A DNA stretch of 35,310 bases from Bryobacterales bacterium (GTDB lineage: Bacteria > Acidobacteriota > Terriglobia > Bryobacterales > Bryobacteraceae): the NCBI GenBank assembly GCA_016789745.1, contig JAEUQF010000300.1, forward strand, positions 1-35,310, given 5' to 3'. How positions within the stretch are numbered: the stretch's first letter is position 1; each line of letters starts with the position of its first letter. The notes under the pieces were generated by a model, which made no database searches, had not been told where the DNA came from, and was given only the letters and a program-made list of their open reading frames with translations. The position numbers and the translations under genes were made by a program. This document shows, piece after piece, positions 15,949-24,171 of this stretch.

Positions 15949-18587
15949 CACTCCACGGGTTGGCCGCGCGTCTGGCGGCGCTCCTCCGCAAGCAGAAATT
16001 CGACACAGAGCTTGACGACGAAATCTCCGCCCACTTGGAATTAGCGGAGAGGGACGCTCTGGCGTCCGGCCTGTCTCCGCGGGAAGCCCGGATAGCGGCA
16101 AGAAAACAATTCGGAAGTATCGAGGGAATGAAAGAAGAACATCGCGACCGGAGAAGCGTGCGCTGGCTGGAGAATGCATGGCGGGATGCCGGCTACGGGC
16201 TGGCGAGTTTGGGCCGCGATCCCGGCTTCGCCGCCGTCGTTGTAGGCGTGCTGGCGCTGGGCATCGGTGCCAACGTGGCAATGTTCGGCCTTCTCGATGC
16301 CGTAATGCTCAAGCCATTGCCGTTCGGGCGTCCTGACCGAATTGTTCGCATCTGGGAAGCCCCGCGTCCAGGTGTTACCAATTCCACCACCGCGCCGGAC
16401 TTCCTCGACTGGAGGCGCATGGCTACCAGTTTCGAAGCCCTGGCCGCCGAATCGCCCATCTCGATGGCGCTCACGGGCGCCGGCGAACCGGTGCGTCTGG
16501 ATGGGCGCGCGGTGACGGCCGAGTTCTTCCGGGTCTTCGACGCCGGCATACAGTTGGGGCGCACGTTCCAGCCGCGGGATGTGGAACCCGGCCAGGAAGC
16601 CGTCGTTGTTTTGAGCAATGCGACGTGGCAAACGGTGTTCGGCGCCGATCCCAGCATCGTCAATCGCAACATCCAGCTCGACGGCCAGCCTTATCAAGTC
16701 ATTGGCGTTCTTCGTCCAGGAGCATTTGATCGCAGCGAAGAGACTCGCTTTTGGAAGCCTCTGGTGCTCAAGCCGGGCCAGTACAAACGAGGCATGCACT
16801 GGCTGATGGTGCATGGACGATTACAGCCGAACGTGACCCCGCTCCAGGCCCGTGACGAAATGCGGCGGATCGCCCTGGCCCTTCGCGATGTGACGCCAGC
16901 GCACAAACACACTTGGCTGGTGGAAGTAGTGCCGCTGCAAACCCTCCTGCTGGGCGAAAGCCTGCGCCGAACCATGTACCTCATGTTTGGCGCAGTCGTG
17001 CTGGTGCTGCTGATCGCGTCCGCGAACATCGCAAACCTCCTTCTTGGCAAGGGTGCCGCGCGTCGTAAGGAAATGGCGATTCGCACGGCGCTCGGCGCGT
17101 CGCGTGTGCGGCTCGCGGCACAGTTGCTCACCGAAACCCTCGTCCTCGCCGTGCTGGGGGGTGCCGCGGGGTTGATGCTCGCGTCGGCCCTGGTGAACGC
17201 GGCGGCGCCATTCCTGGCGGAGATGCTGCCGTATACGGCGGAGCTCGCCGTGGACTATCGAGCCTTGGCGTTTGCCGGCGCGCTCGTCTCCCTCGTCGCC
17301 CTAACCATCGGCGGGCTTCCCGCCATGCAGATCTCGACGGCCAACCTGGGCTCGTCTCTACAGCAAGCCTCCCGTGGATCGTCGGGACGTCATCATCGCA
17401 TCCGACGGTTGATTGTCGTGACGGAAGTCGGGTTGTCCCTCGTGCTGGTCTGCGGCGCTTGCCTGCTGTTCCGAAGCTTGCTAAATCTCCAGGCCGTGGA
17501 GACGGGGGTGCGCATCGAGAACGTGGTGACCATGTCCTTGAACCTGCCCTCGCAGGCGTACCCGACACCGGCAGCCGCCGCCATGTTCTACGAATCGCTG
17601 CGTGACCGCCTGAAATCCATTCCCGGTGTATCGCAGGCAGCGCTATCCACGCACTTGCCGTTGCGTTGGATCGGCAACGGCGAAGCCATTGAACTGCCCG
17701 GCCGCGAGGAACCGGTGAACGTTCGATTTAAGCGTGTCGACGCGGGTTACTTAAACGCCTTCAGCATTCCCTTGCTGGCAGGCCGAGGCATCAGCGAGCA
17801 GGACCGCTACGGGTCATCGCGGGTCATCGTCATCAATGAAGCACTGGCGGCTCGGCTTGCCGACATCGCCGGCATCCGCAACCCGGTCGGTCTGCGCGTC
17901 GGCCTGTACTGCCCCGTCTATGGCGACAAACGCTCGGCGACAGAGCAAGTGGAGATCGTCGGCGTGATTCGCAATGAGCGTGTGGCTGCCCCTGGTGTGC
18001 CTCACCCCCCGATTGTCTATGTCCCGCTATCGCAGGTAGCCAGTGAAGGCGTGAAACTCATCGTGCGCGCCGACATCGATTCTGCATCGGTCATCGCCGG
18101 AGTACGCGAAGCCCTTCGCGATGTCGACCCGCATCTGCCGATTGGCGATATCGCCACCATGCGCGAGGTGCGCGAGCGCACGCTTGCCGGCACCAGCCGC
18201 CCCGCGTGGCTGATCGGTATCTTCGCAGGCATCGCTGCGCTGCTGGCCGCGATTGGATTGTACGGCGTGATTTCGCAAACCGTGAATCAGCGCCGCCGGG
18301 AAATCGGCATCCGCATCGCACTCGGGGCACGCGCTTCGGACGTCTTGGGACACGTTCTTAAGGACGCTTCGAAACTGGTGCTCATCGGCTTGGTTATCGG
18401 GGCGGTAGGCGCGTCCGCGGTTACCCGCTTGGCAAAGGCGCTGCTGTTCGGCGTTTCACCGCTCGACCCGGTGGCGTTCGTCGTCGCGTGCGCGGCAATG
18501 GCATTCCTCGGGATTCTGGCAGGCTTGATTCCCGCCGGTCGCGCCGCGCGGCTCGATCCGGTGGTCACGCTTCGGGAAGAGGGATAG
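15945..18587 (+). CDS. ADOP-type ABC transporter permease (MacB/FtsX family)
   Basis: An 880-residue protein of the acidobacterial duplicated orphan permease type. Residues 1-75 form a soluble N-terminal region (FDTELDDEISAHLELAERDA) also found in permease-linked proteins of this phylum. There are two MacB_PCD plus FtsX units: the first with VVVGVLALGIGANVAMFGLL near 98 and an FtsX domain around 340-480 (RRKEMAIRTALGASR), the second at the C-terminus with RRREIGIRIALGARASD near 787. No ATPase domain is present, so it needs a separate ATP-binding subunit or works as a mechanotransmission-type efflux part. It is coexpressed with its PadR regulator. The substrate is unknown. Confidence 0.92.
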   Translation: MTLHGLAARLAALLRKQKFDTELDDEISAHLELAERDALASGLSPREARIAARKQFGSIEGMKEEHRDRRSVRWLENAWRDAGYGLASLGRDPGFAAVVVGVLALGIGANVAMFGLLDAVMLKPLPFGRPDRIVRIWEAPRPGVTNSTTAPDFLDWRRMATSFEALAAESPISMALTGAGEPVRLDGRAVTAEFFRVFDAGIQLGRTFQPRDVEPGQEAVVVLSNATWQTVFGADPSIVNRNIQLDGQPYQVIGVLRPGAFDRSEETRFWKPLVLKPGQYKRGMHWLMVHGRLQPNVTPLQARDEMRRIALALRDVTPAHKHTWLVEVVPLQTLLLGESLRRTMYLMFGAVVLVLLIASANIANLLLGKGAARRKEMAIRTALGASRVRLAAQLLTETLVLAVLGGAAGLMLASALVNAAAPFLAEMLPYTAELAVDYRALAFAGALVSLVALTIGGLPAMQISTANLGSSLQQASRGSSGRHHRIRRLIVVTEVGLSLVLVCGACLLFRSLLNLQAVETGVRIENVVTMSLNLPSQAYPTPAAAAMFYESLRDRLKSIPGVSQAALSTHLPLRWIGNGEAIELPGREEPVNVRFKRVDAGYLNAFSIPLLAGRGISEQDRYGSSRVIVINEALAARLADIAGIRNPVGLRVGLYCPVYGDKRSATEQVEIVGVIRNERVAAPGVPHPPIVYVPLSQVASEGVKLIVRADIDSASVIAGVREALRDVDPHLPIGDIATMREVRERTLAGTSRPAWLIGIFAGIAALLAAIGLYGVISQTVNQRRREIGIRIALGARASDVLGHVLKDASKLVLIGLVIGAVGASAVTRLAKALLFGVSPLDPVAFVVACAAMAFLGILAGLIPAGRAARLDPVVTLREEG

Positions 18588-18716
18588 CCGCCGAGGAGCG
18601 GAATCCCCCTGCCGATCCCTGCCCGGTCCTTGTTTGAGCTCCCGCACCAACTCTACCCGGCATCATCGTGACCGCCGCCGCGCCGGAGGCGCTTCTCATC
18701 GGACTCACCCAGAAAC
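18588..18716. pseudogene. Gene relics: fragments of a RibD-like reductase and a VOC-family gene
   Basis: 18591-18617 is identical over 27 nt to 21331-21357 inside the RibD-like reductase gene. 18622-18662 matches 21450-21490 of the same gene at roughly 80 percent, so the relic has lost about 85 bp between them. 18684-18716 reads APEALLIGLTQ on the plus strand and resembles the C-terminus of the VOC-family gene at 26067 (GPEGILIGLAQ). None of these pieces is an open gene. The rest of the gap up to 18757 shows nothing I can support. Confidence 0.7.
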
Positions 18717-18757
18717 GCAATGGACGGTCCGTAAGCGTGCGGTCACGGACTGCGATT

Positions 18758-19630
18758 CTACGTCGCGCGCAGCACCACCAAGGTGATGTCGTCATGTTGC
18801 GGAGCGCCAACAGCGAAACCGTCCACCTCCGCCACTAACGCATCGCGCATGTCCGTGGCTCCCAGGGTTCGGCATCGATCCACGGCGGCCACCAAACGAG
18901 CTTCACCGAACTCCTCGCCCGTCGTGTTCACCGCCTCGGTAACGCCGTCGGTGTACAGCACCAGGCAATCTCCCGGACGAAGCGTCAATGACGATTCGGC
19001 GAAATCGCTCCGCCGGCGCAGCCCCAGCGCAACGCCCTTGGTGCGAATCCACTCGACATGGGCTGCCCCATGGAGCAGTAGCGCCGCCGGATTGTGGCCG
19101 GCGGACGCGTAGCGCAGCGTTCGCGATTCCGGCTCATACGCCAGTGCGAACATGGTGATGAACCGGTTTGTGGGCGTCGCGTCGAACACCAACTCGTTCA
19201 ATTGGACCAGCGTTTCGGCCAGCCCCACCGATGCCCCAGCCACTGTCAGGCCGCAGAGTGCCGCTTGCACGTTCGACATCAGCAACGCCGCCGGTACGCC
19301 CTTCCCTGCGACGTCCGCCACGGTCAGTAGCCACCGGGACGCCCCGCCGTGGATGTAGTCATACGAATCGCCCCCGATGGATTGCGCGGGCCGGCACACC
19401 CCGGCCACGGCGAGACCCGCAATCTCCGGCTCGCGCTTTGGCAGTAGCCTCGCCTGCACGTCTCTGGCGATCTCCAGTTCCCGCTGGATCCGTTCGCGCT
19501 TGGCTGCCTCCTCCGCGACCGCCCGTGTCAACGCGGCGTTTTCCATGGCCAGCGCCGTCTGCCGCGCGACCGCCTCCAACAGTTGCTTTTCGTTGGGCGT
19601 GTAGGGCTCCTGACTCCGCTTTGCACCCAA
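18758..19630 (-). CDS. SpoIIE/PP2C-type phosphatase, C-terminal part of a frameshifted gene
   Basis: A frame of about 290 codons. It begins inside a GAF domain (GAKRSQEPYTPNEKQLLEAV), continues with a coiled coil (RERIQRELEIARDVQARLLP near 50) and a PP2C_SIG phosphatase: VCRPAQSIGGDSYDY, TVADVAGKGVPAAL (metal-binding Asp), YASAGHNPAALL, VLYTDGVTEA and APQHDDITLVVL. Such enzymes dephosphorylate anti-anti-sigma factors in partner-switch signalling. The frame really opens further upstream, at the sequence LPIEGSRGLLGGFHLGAKR, and joins the membrane-domain frame (to 21095) only through a frameshift near 19655-19690. The TTG at 19630 is only the first available start codon. The protein could be expressed separately or be dead. 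Confidence 0.8.
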   Translation of the reverse strand: MGAKRSQEPYTPNEKQLLEAVARQTALAMENAALTRAVAEEAAKRERIQRELEIARDVQARLLPKREPEIAGLAVAGVCRPAQSIGGDSYDYIHGGASRWLLTVADVAGKGVPAALLMSNVQAALCGLTVAGASVGLAETLVQLNELVFDATPTNRFITMFALAYEPESRTLRYASAGHNPAALLLHGAAHVEWIRTKGVALGLRRRSDFAESSLTLRPGDCLVLYTDGVTEAVNTTGEEFGEARLVAAVDRCRTLGATDMRDALVAEVDGFAVGAPQHDDITLVVLRAT

Positions 19631-21095
19631 GTGAAACCCGCCGAGCAGCCCTCGCGAACCTTCGATCGGCAGTTGTCAGCGTTTCGTCCCAGTCCGCCGC
19701 GGCGGGCGGCGCGCCAGGAGCCAGCCAGCTTCGGATCTCCGTTACGTGCAAAGCCGCCGACACCCGGCCGGCGACCACCCGCAGCACCTCCTCGGGATCT
19801 GTGATCGAGCGCAATGGCCCGGCAATGTCGGCGAGCACGCGTTCGGCCTGCACGGCCTCTCGAAAAAACCGGCGGTCGATCCAGACGCGCAGGCGCTCGG
19901 CGATCGGCCCGGCCAGCATCACTGCGGAGAGCGATCCGCCAATCGCCCACCAACGATTCTCCACAAGCACCAACGGTAGCAAGGCCAGTAGCCCGCGCAG
20001 CGCGTCCACCCCACGCCGGGCGAACGCATACTGCAAGCCCTGTCGCACCACCACGCCCAGGTCCATCGCCCGATCGACGATCAGCACGTAGGCGAATGTC
20101 ACCGGCACCAGGAAGATGGCGCTGATCGCAAAAGCCAAGTAGAGTAACGGAAAACTGCTTTCCGGCAGGCCGAATAACCCGGCTAATTCCAACACCATGA
20201 TCGGCCCCCTGCCGGCCAACATCCCGGCCACCAACAAGCGCAATCTCCGCTGTGTGTCGGGCCCGACATCCCCCCTCAGCCGGTGTAACAGATTCGCAAA
20301 CCCCAGCAAGAGCCCGGCTAGCGTCAAACTCGCCGCCAGCCATACCGGGAGCCCGGCCGCCGTGAGTTGCGGGAGCCAATCCGGAAAATGCAGGCGTACC
20401 AGACTCTCCACCGCCAACTGCGCAGCGTGATATAGCAGTGCCAGACTCAGCGGCCATCGCAACCAAGGCAGCAGGCGGGGCCCGGCTCCGAAGTCGAGCC
20501 CGAACCACAGCCAGGCAACCACGCCCCAATACCGCAGAAACGGCGTCAGCAGACGCATTAGCCCGGCCAGATACGCGTTCCATTCGTCGGTTATGAACAG
20601 ATACACGTGGATCTGCGCCAGACCCAGCAGGATAAACAGCACCAGCCACGCCATCCGGTCCTGAGGACGGCGTAGCGCGATCAGGAAGCCGAGGGAAATG
20701 CAGAACCAGGTGGTTATGACGTTCTGGACGACCATCGACACCCGCCCCGGCACCGTCATCGGCCAGGACCGCGTCGGCACCTCCACGTCCAGCCGTTGCC
20801 CAGCTCGTTCCACGGTGGCCCGAACCGGTGCTCCAACTGGCCGGCGAATCACCTGTTGCTGGGTCTCCCAGCGGCTGGCAACGGGGATGCCGTCAATAGC
20901 GACCACGCGGTCGCCCGGCTGCAAGCCTCCGAAGGGTTCTCCACTCTTCACCAACCGGTCGGAGAGGGGAAGCCGGTAATGGACGCTCTCGGGATCGGCG
21001 GCGAACACCAGTGTCGACCACGTCAAGCGCAACTCCACCGCGGCGATTGCCGTGAATAGAAGGCCCAACAGCCAGAGCGCGGCGGAGCGGGACAT
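19359..21095 (-). CDS. PDZ and multi-pass membrane sensor, N-terminal part of a frameshifted PP2C phosphatase gene
   Basis: From ATG 21095 the protein has a signal-anchor helix (residues 5-25), a PDZ domain (GLQPGDRVVAIDGIPVASRW near 58, then PVRATVERAGQRLDVEVP), about seven hydrophobic helices (residues 120-385) and the start of a GAF-like region (DIAGPLRSITDPEEVLRVV near 430). The meaningful frame stops near 19660. The remaining ~100 codons to 19359 are out of frame and carry no similarity. In relatives the same polypeptide continues into GAF and PP2C domains, found here in another frame (18758-19630). The GAF segment seems too short at the junction, so an internal deletion may have caused the shift. 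The likely original role was a membrane-bound sensor phosphatase. Confidence 0.75.
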   Translation of the reverse strand: MSRSAALWLLGLLFTAIAAVELRLTWSTLVFAADPESVHYRLPLSDRLVKSGEPFGGLQPGDRVVAIDGIPVASRWETQQQVIRRPVGAPVRATVERAGQRLDVEVPTRSWPMTVPGRVSMVVQNVITTWFCISLGFLIALRRPQDRMAWLVLFILLGLAQIHVYLFITDEWNAYLAGLMRLLTPFLRYWGVVAWLWFGLDFGAGPRLLPWLRWPLSLALLYHAAQLAVESLVRLHFPDWLPQLTAAGLPVWLAASLTLAGLLLGFANLLHRLRGDVGPDTQRRLRLLVAGMLAGRGPIMVLELAGLFGLPESSFPLLYLAFAISAIFLVPVTFAYVLIVDRAMDLGVVVRQGLQYAFARRGVDALRGLLALLPLVLVENRWWAIGGSLSAVMLAGPIAERLRVWIDRRFFREAVQAERVLADIAGPLRSITDPEEVLRVVAGRVSAALHVTEIRSWLAPGAPPAAADWDETLTTADRRFARAARRVSLGCKAESGALHAQRKATVGGGRAADGAGHGKRRVDTGGRGGGSQARTDPAGTGDRQRRAGEATAKARAGDCGSRRGRGVPARAIHRGRFV

Positions 21096-21183
21096 CGCTC
21101 AAGTTTAGCCCGATGGATCCGCGAGGCCACCAGAAACAGCCAAAAGTTGTGCGCCCGGCCCTTGCCCGGGACGCCTAATCCGA

Positions 21184-21217
21184 AACAACCGGTAGCATCG
21201 CACTTCCATCCTGACGC
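21184..21217. repeat. 34-nt dispersed repeat, copy 2
   Basis: Matches 15500-15533 at 32 of 34 positions in the same orientation. It lies in the gap between the broken phosphatase gene (start 21095) and the RibD-like reductase gene (end 21231). On the minus strand it reads RQDGSAMLPVVSD then a stop codon, so it may be a fragment of a former gene. Confidence 0.8.
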
Positions 21218-21230
21218 CGCAGCCAGGCGG

Positions 21231-21815
21231 TCACCGGGCCCCACTGTTGACCTCATATCGCGCCAGCACAAAGCCATTGGGATAAGCACGATGGGTCAAT
21301 AGTGTGGCCGGCAGCTTTCCCTCGAAGCCACCGAGGAGCGGAATCCCCCTGCCGATCAGCACCGGATTCACCTTGAGAATGATCTCGTCGATCTCCATCG
21401 CCAGAGAACCAGCCAACTCTCCCCCGCCGCATAGCCAGATATCCCGGCCCGGTTCTTGTTTGAGTCGCCGCACCAACTCCACCGGGCAGCCGCCATGCAG
21501 GCCAACCTCCGGATCCGGCGGCTCCGTCATCGACGCCGATATCACCATCTGCCGCAACGGCCGGTACGGATTGGTTACCCCTTCCCGAAGCCCCACCTCG
21601 TACGTCCTGCGTCCCATCAGCACCGTATCAAAGCGGCATGCCGTCTCCGCCACACCGAGACGCGCGCGCAAATGCGCCGGGAAGGTTTCCGGGAATGATT
21701 CGAACAGGTCCTGGAAGTGAGGCCCTTCGAACAGAAAGCAATCGAAGGTGCCGTCCGTTCGGGCGATGAAGCCATCCAGGGTGCAAGCGACGTAATACAC
21801 CAGCTTTCTCGGCAT
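21231..21815 (-). CDS. RibD C-terminal-domain (dihydrofolate reductase-like) protein
   Basis: A 194-residue protein of the RibD_C/dihydrofolate-reductase-like family. It opens with KLVYYVACTLDGFIARTDGT, then DTVLMGRRTYEVGL near 70, then IWLCGGGELAGSL near 128 (nucleotide-binding glycines) and DEIILKVNPVLIGRGIPLL near 145. Members use NAD(P)H; most stand-alone copies have no assigned substrate. The ATG at 21815 is preferred over longer in-frame starts because it has a GGAGG element upstream and begins at the conserved strand. Pieces of a second copy of this gene are present as a relic at 18591-18662. Confidence 0.88.
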   Translation of the reverse strand: MPRKLVYYVACTLDGFIARTDGTFDCFLFEGPHFQDLFESFPETFPAHLRARLGVAETACRFDTVLMGRRTYEVGLREGVTNPYRPLRQMVISASMTEPPDPEVGLHGGCPVELVRRLKQEPGRDIWLCGGGELAGSLAMEIDEIILKVNPVLIGRGIPLLGGFEGKLPATLLTHRAYPNGFVLARYEVNSGAR

Positions 21816-21855
21816 CTCTGCAAATCCTCCCGGCCATAATAGTGCAGCCGCGGCC

Positions 21856-22806
21856 CTATGGCGCCACGCACAGCGCCACGTTCTCGGTTCCCTTCGAGGA
21901 CGACACCTTCGCCACCGCATTCGACCGCGTATCTCCCCCGCAGAGAATCGGAATCTCCAGCAACTCCGGCACCTTCACATTGACCTGATACAGCCCTATC
22001 TGGCCCGCGGTCAGCCCGGCATACACAACCGCATTGCCGCCATCGGCCGGCAGCGCCTCCACATAGCGCGGTAGCGATCCATCCGCGTTACGCAGCGCCA
22101 GAAAGCGCACGGCCAACTGCCGGGCGGCGGCCTCCACCAGTTCCACTCCCGCGGGGGCCGCTGTTCCCGTGGCCACGCGGGGAATCGTCGGGCCCAGTCC
22201 ATGCGCATAGAGCACGATGGTCTCCCCGCGCCTCGCCGGCCGGCTCTCCGAAATAGCGGTGCCATCGGCGTGGAACGCCACTCGGCCGCAGTCGCTGCCA
22301 GGGTTTGTGTCCCACGTGAGATCGCACGTCGTCAGCACGTGCGCGTCATCCCGCACCGGACGAATCAGAAACGTACGGCTGGGGCTGCCGTCCACCGTCA
22401 CCGTGAGTTTGCCAACCGCGGCACCCAGCTCCGTCGGAATCTGCACCCGCAGCGCCGTCAATAGACAAACGGGCTGCCCGGATGCCTCCTCGCACTCATT
22501 GTGCTGCCGCACCGAGAGCAGAGCCAGCGGGTAAGGCGATGTTCGCGGCAATTGTTGGATCCATGCGGAGATGCCCGCCAATGTCTCCGGCAGCGGTACC
22601 GTCTGCGCTTGTGCGTTCCGCATGCCGCCCGCCGGCATTCGCCCAATCCCCCGAAAGAACAGCGTCACCAACTGTCCGGGAGCAACTTCTACCGGACCTG
22701 GCGCGGCATAGCCCGCCTGCAGGAACTGGGCGTCCACCGTCTGACCCGACGCCGCCGGAAGCAAGCTCCACAGCGCCAGAGCACCCATCACCATCCTTGA
22801 TCTCAT
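21856..22806 (-). CDS. Secreted protein with a Solibacter-type (TIGR03437-like) domain
   Basis: A 316-residue exported protein. The signal peptide is MRSRMVMGALALWSLLPAAS followed by GQ. Residues 30-75 (LQAGYAAPGPVEVAPGQLVT, then LFFRGIGRMP) match the opening of the Solibacter-type region, and later parts (GRVAFHADGTAISESRPARR, ETIVLYAHGLGPTIPR, GLTAGQIGLYQVNVKVPE) match its body and its typical ending. No catalytic motif is visible; the family is thought to be extracellular and structural or adhesive. The ATG at 22806 overlaps the stop of the upstream FAD monooxygenase gene (ATGA), with an AGGGGGA ribosome-binding site, so the two genes are cotranscribed. Confidence 0.83.
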   Translation of the reverse strand: MRSRMVMGALALWSLLPAASGQTVDAQFLQAGYAAPGPVEVAPGQLVTLFFRGIGRMPAGGMRNAQAQTVPLPETLAGISAWIQQLPRTSPYPLALLSVRQHNECEEASGQPVCLLTALRVQIPTELGAAVGKLTVTVDGSPSRTFLIRPVRDDAHVLTTCDLTWDTNPGSDCGRVAFHADGTAISESRPARRGETIVLYAHGLGPTIPRVATGTAAPAGVELVEAAARQLAVRFLALRNADGSLPRYVEALPADGGNAVVYAGLTAGQIGLYQVNVKVPELLEIPILCGGDTRSNAVAKVSSSKGTENVALCVAP

Positions 22807-24059
22807 GCGCGTCCCCCTCTTATCGCTTGTAACTGCGGTGCCCCGGATATCTCCCCGTCTTGCCCCTCCTCCAGGAAGTACGCCAGAGCCCTCCGGCTCA
22901 GCCCCGAAAGATCCATCGTTAACTTCCTCCGCGCCGCCGGAACGCGATCCAGCAGCCACAGCATCGTATTTCGCACCATTTGCCCAATGCGCCCGCGCAC
23001 CGTCGCAAGCGAGGTCAGCCGCCCCGCCAGTCGCAGCACGGATTCCGCCGCCGGCCGCCGCATCTCCTCATAGCGGTCGAGCACCGATTCTTCCCCGCTG
23101 CGAATCGCCGCTGCCAGCAACCGCCCCAGCACCACCGCATCCACGAGCCCGGCGTTCATTCCCTGGCCGCCCGCCGGACTGTGCACGTGCGCGGCATCGC
23201 CCATCAGCAGCAGCCTCCCCGAGCGGTACGAACGCGCCAACCGGTGATGGATACGGAACCGGGAACTCCAAACCACTTTCCGCACCCGCGCCTGGCTCCT
23301 CCGCGGCCCGCGCGCATCCAGCAGCGCCTGGATATGTTCAATTCCCGGCCGCTCCGGCGCATCCTCCATGCTCGCCACAATGCGATACCGGTCTCCCGGC
23401 AGGGGAGCGACCACCACCAACCCCGCCGCTGACAGGAACAGCGACACTTCCTCCGCTCCCAAAGGCCAATCCAGACGCACATCCGCCAGCACAAACGAGT
23501 CTTCGTACGTGCTGCCCTCAAACGCGATTCCCGCCGCTTGGCGGACGATGCTCTGCATGCCGTCGCCGCCCACCACGAACCGCGTCCTTACCTTGCGACT
23601 GCCCATAGCTCCATCCAGCGTCACCGTGGCGCCCGCTTCGTCCTGTTCCACACCCGTGGCGGTCACGCCGCGATACACGGCGCCTCCCAGCGACGCCAGC
23701 CGCTCCCCCAGAATCCGCTCGGTCTGATCCTGCGGCAGCATCAGCAGGTAGGGGTGCCGGGAAGGTAGCTTGTCGAATCCGATCCGCAGCAGCACGCGGT
23801 CGCGGTCGCGAAGACGAAACTTCGAGAGCCGCATACCGCTGGCGGCCAGCGCCTCGCCGACCCCCAACTGGTCCAGCACTTCCAGCGTATGAACATGAAT
23901 CACCGCTGCCCGCGAGGTATTCAGGCCCTCGTTCAGTTTGTCGATGAGAAGATGTCGTATCCCTGCCTGCTGCAGCGAGATGGCCAGTGCGAGCCCGGTC
24001 GGGCCCGCCCCGACAATCAGCACGTCTGTCTCCAAGGGCAATGTGGGGGGCGCTTTCAT
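22803..24059 (-). CDS. FAD-dependent aromatic monooxygenase (PheA/TfdB, UbiH-like family)
   Basis: A 418-residue flavoprotein with all three signature motifs of class A hydroxylases: the dinucleotide-binding VLIVGAGPTGLALAISLQQA near 13, the FVVGGDGMQSIVRQAAG (DG) motif near 160 and the LLLMGDAAHVHSPAGGQGMN (GD) motif near 285. These bind FAD and NAD(P)H to insert oxygen into an aromatic or related substrate. The substrate is not predictable. It has no signal peptide. A palindrome CTGGACC-CA-GGTCCAG (24092-24107) lies 33 bp upstream and may control it. It overlaps the Solibacter-type secreted protein gene. Confidence 0.9.
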   Translation of the reverse strand: MKAPPTLPLETDVLIVGAGPTGLALAISLQQAGIRHLLIDKLNEGLNTSRAAVIHVHTLEVLDQLGVGEALAASGMRLSKFRLRDRDRVLLRIGFDKLPSRHPYLLMLPQDQTERILGERLASLGGAVYRGVTATGVEQDEAGATVTLDGAMGSRKVRTRFVVGGDGMQSIVRQAAGIAFEGSTYEDSFVLADVRLDWPLGAEEVSLFLSAAGLVVVAPLPGDRYRIVASMEDAPERPGIEHIQALLDARGPRRSQARVRKVVWSSRFRIHHRLARSYRSGRLLLMGDAAHVHSPAGGQGMNAGLVDAVVLGRLLAAAIRSGEESVLDRYEEMRRPAAESVLRLAGRLTSLATVRGRIGQMVRNTMLWLLDRVPAARRKLTMDLSGLSRRALAYFLEEGQDGEISGAPQLQAIRGGRA

Positions 24060-24091
24060 AAAGGTCGATCCTTCCGTCCGTGAAGTTGCTG

Positions 24092-24107
24092 CTGGACCCA
24101 GGTCCAG
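24092..24107. promoter_or_regulatory. Palindrome upstream of the FAD monooxygenase gene
   Basis: Perfect inverted repeat CTGGACC-CA-GGTCCAG with seven-base arms, 33 bp before the monooxygenase start codon and downstream of the TolB/TPR gene start region. It is a candidate operator for an unknown regulator; no linked regulator gene of a recognised operator type is adjacent. Confidence 0.4.
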
Positions 24108-24171
24108 GCAAGTTCAACTTTGCGCCACAGCGGGCGCGAAAGGCAGTGATCAACCGTGAGATACCCGTGAG

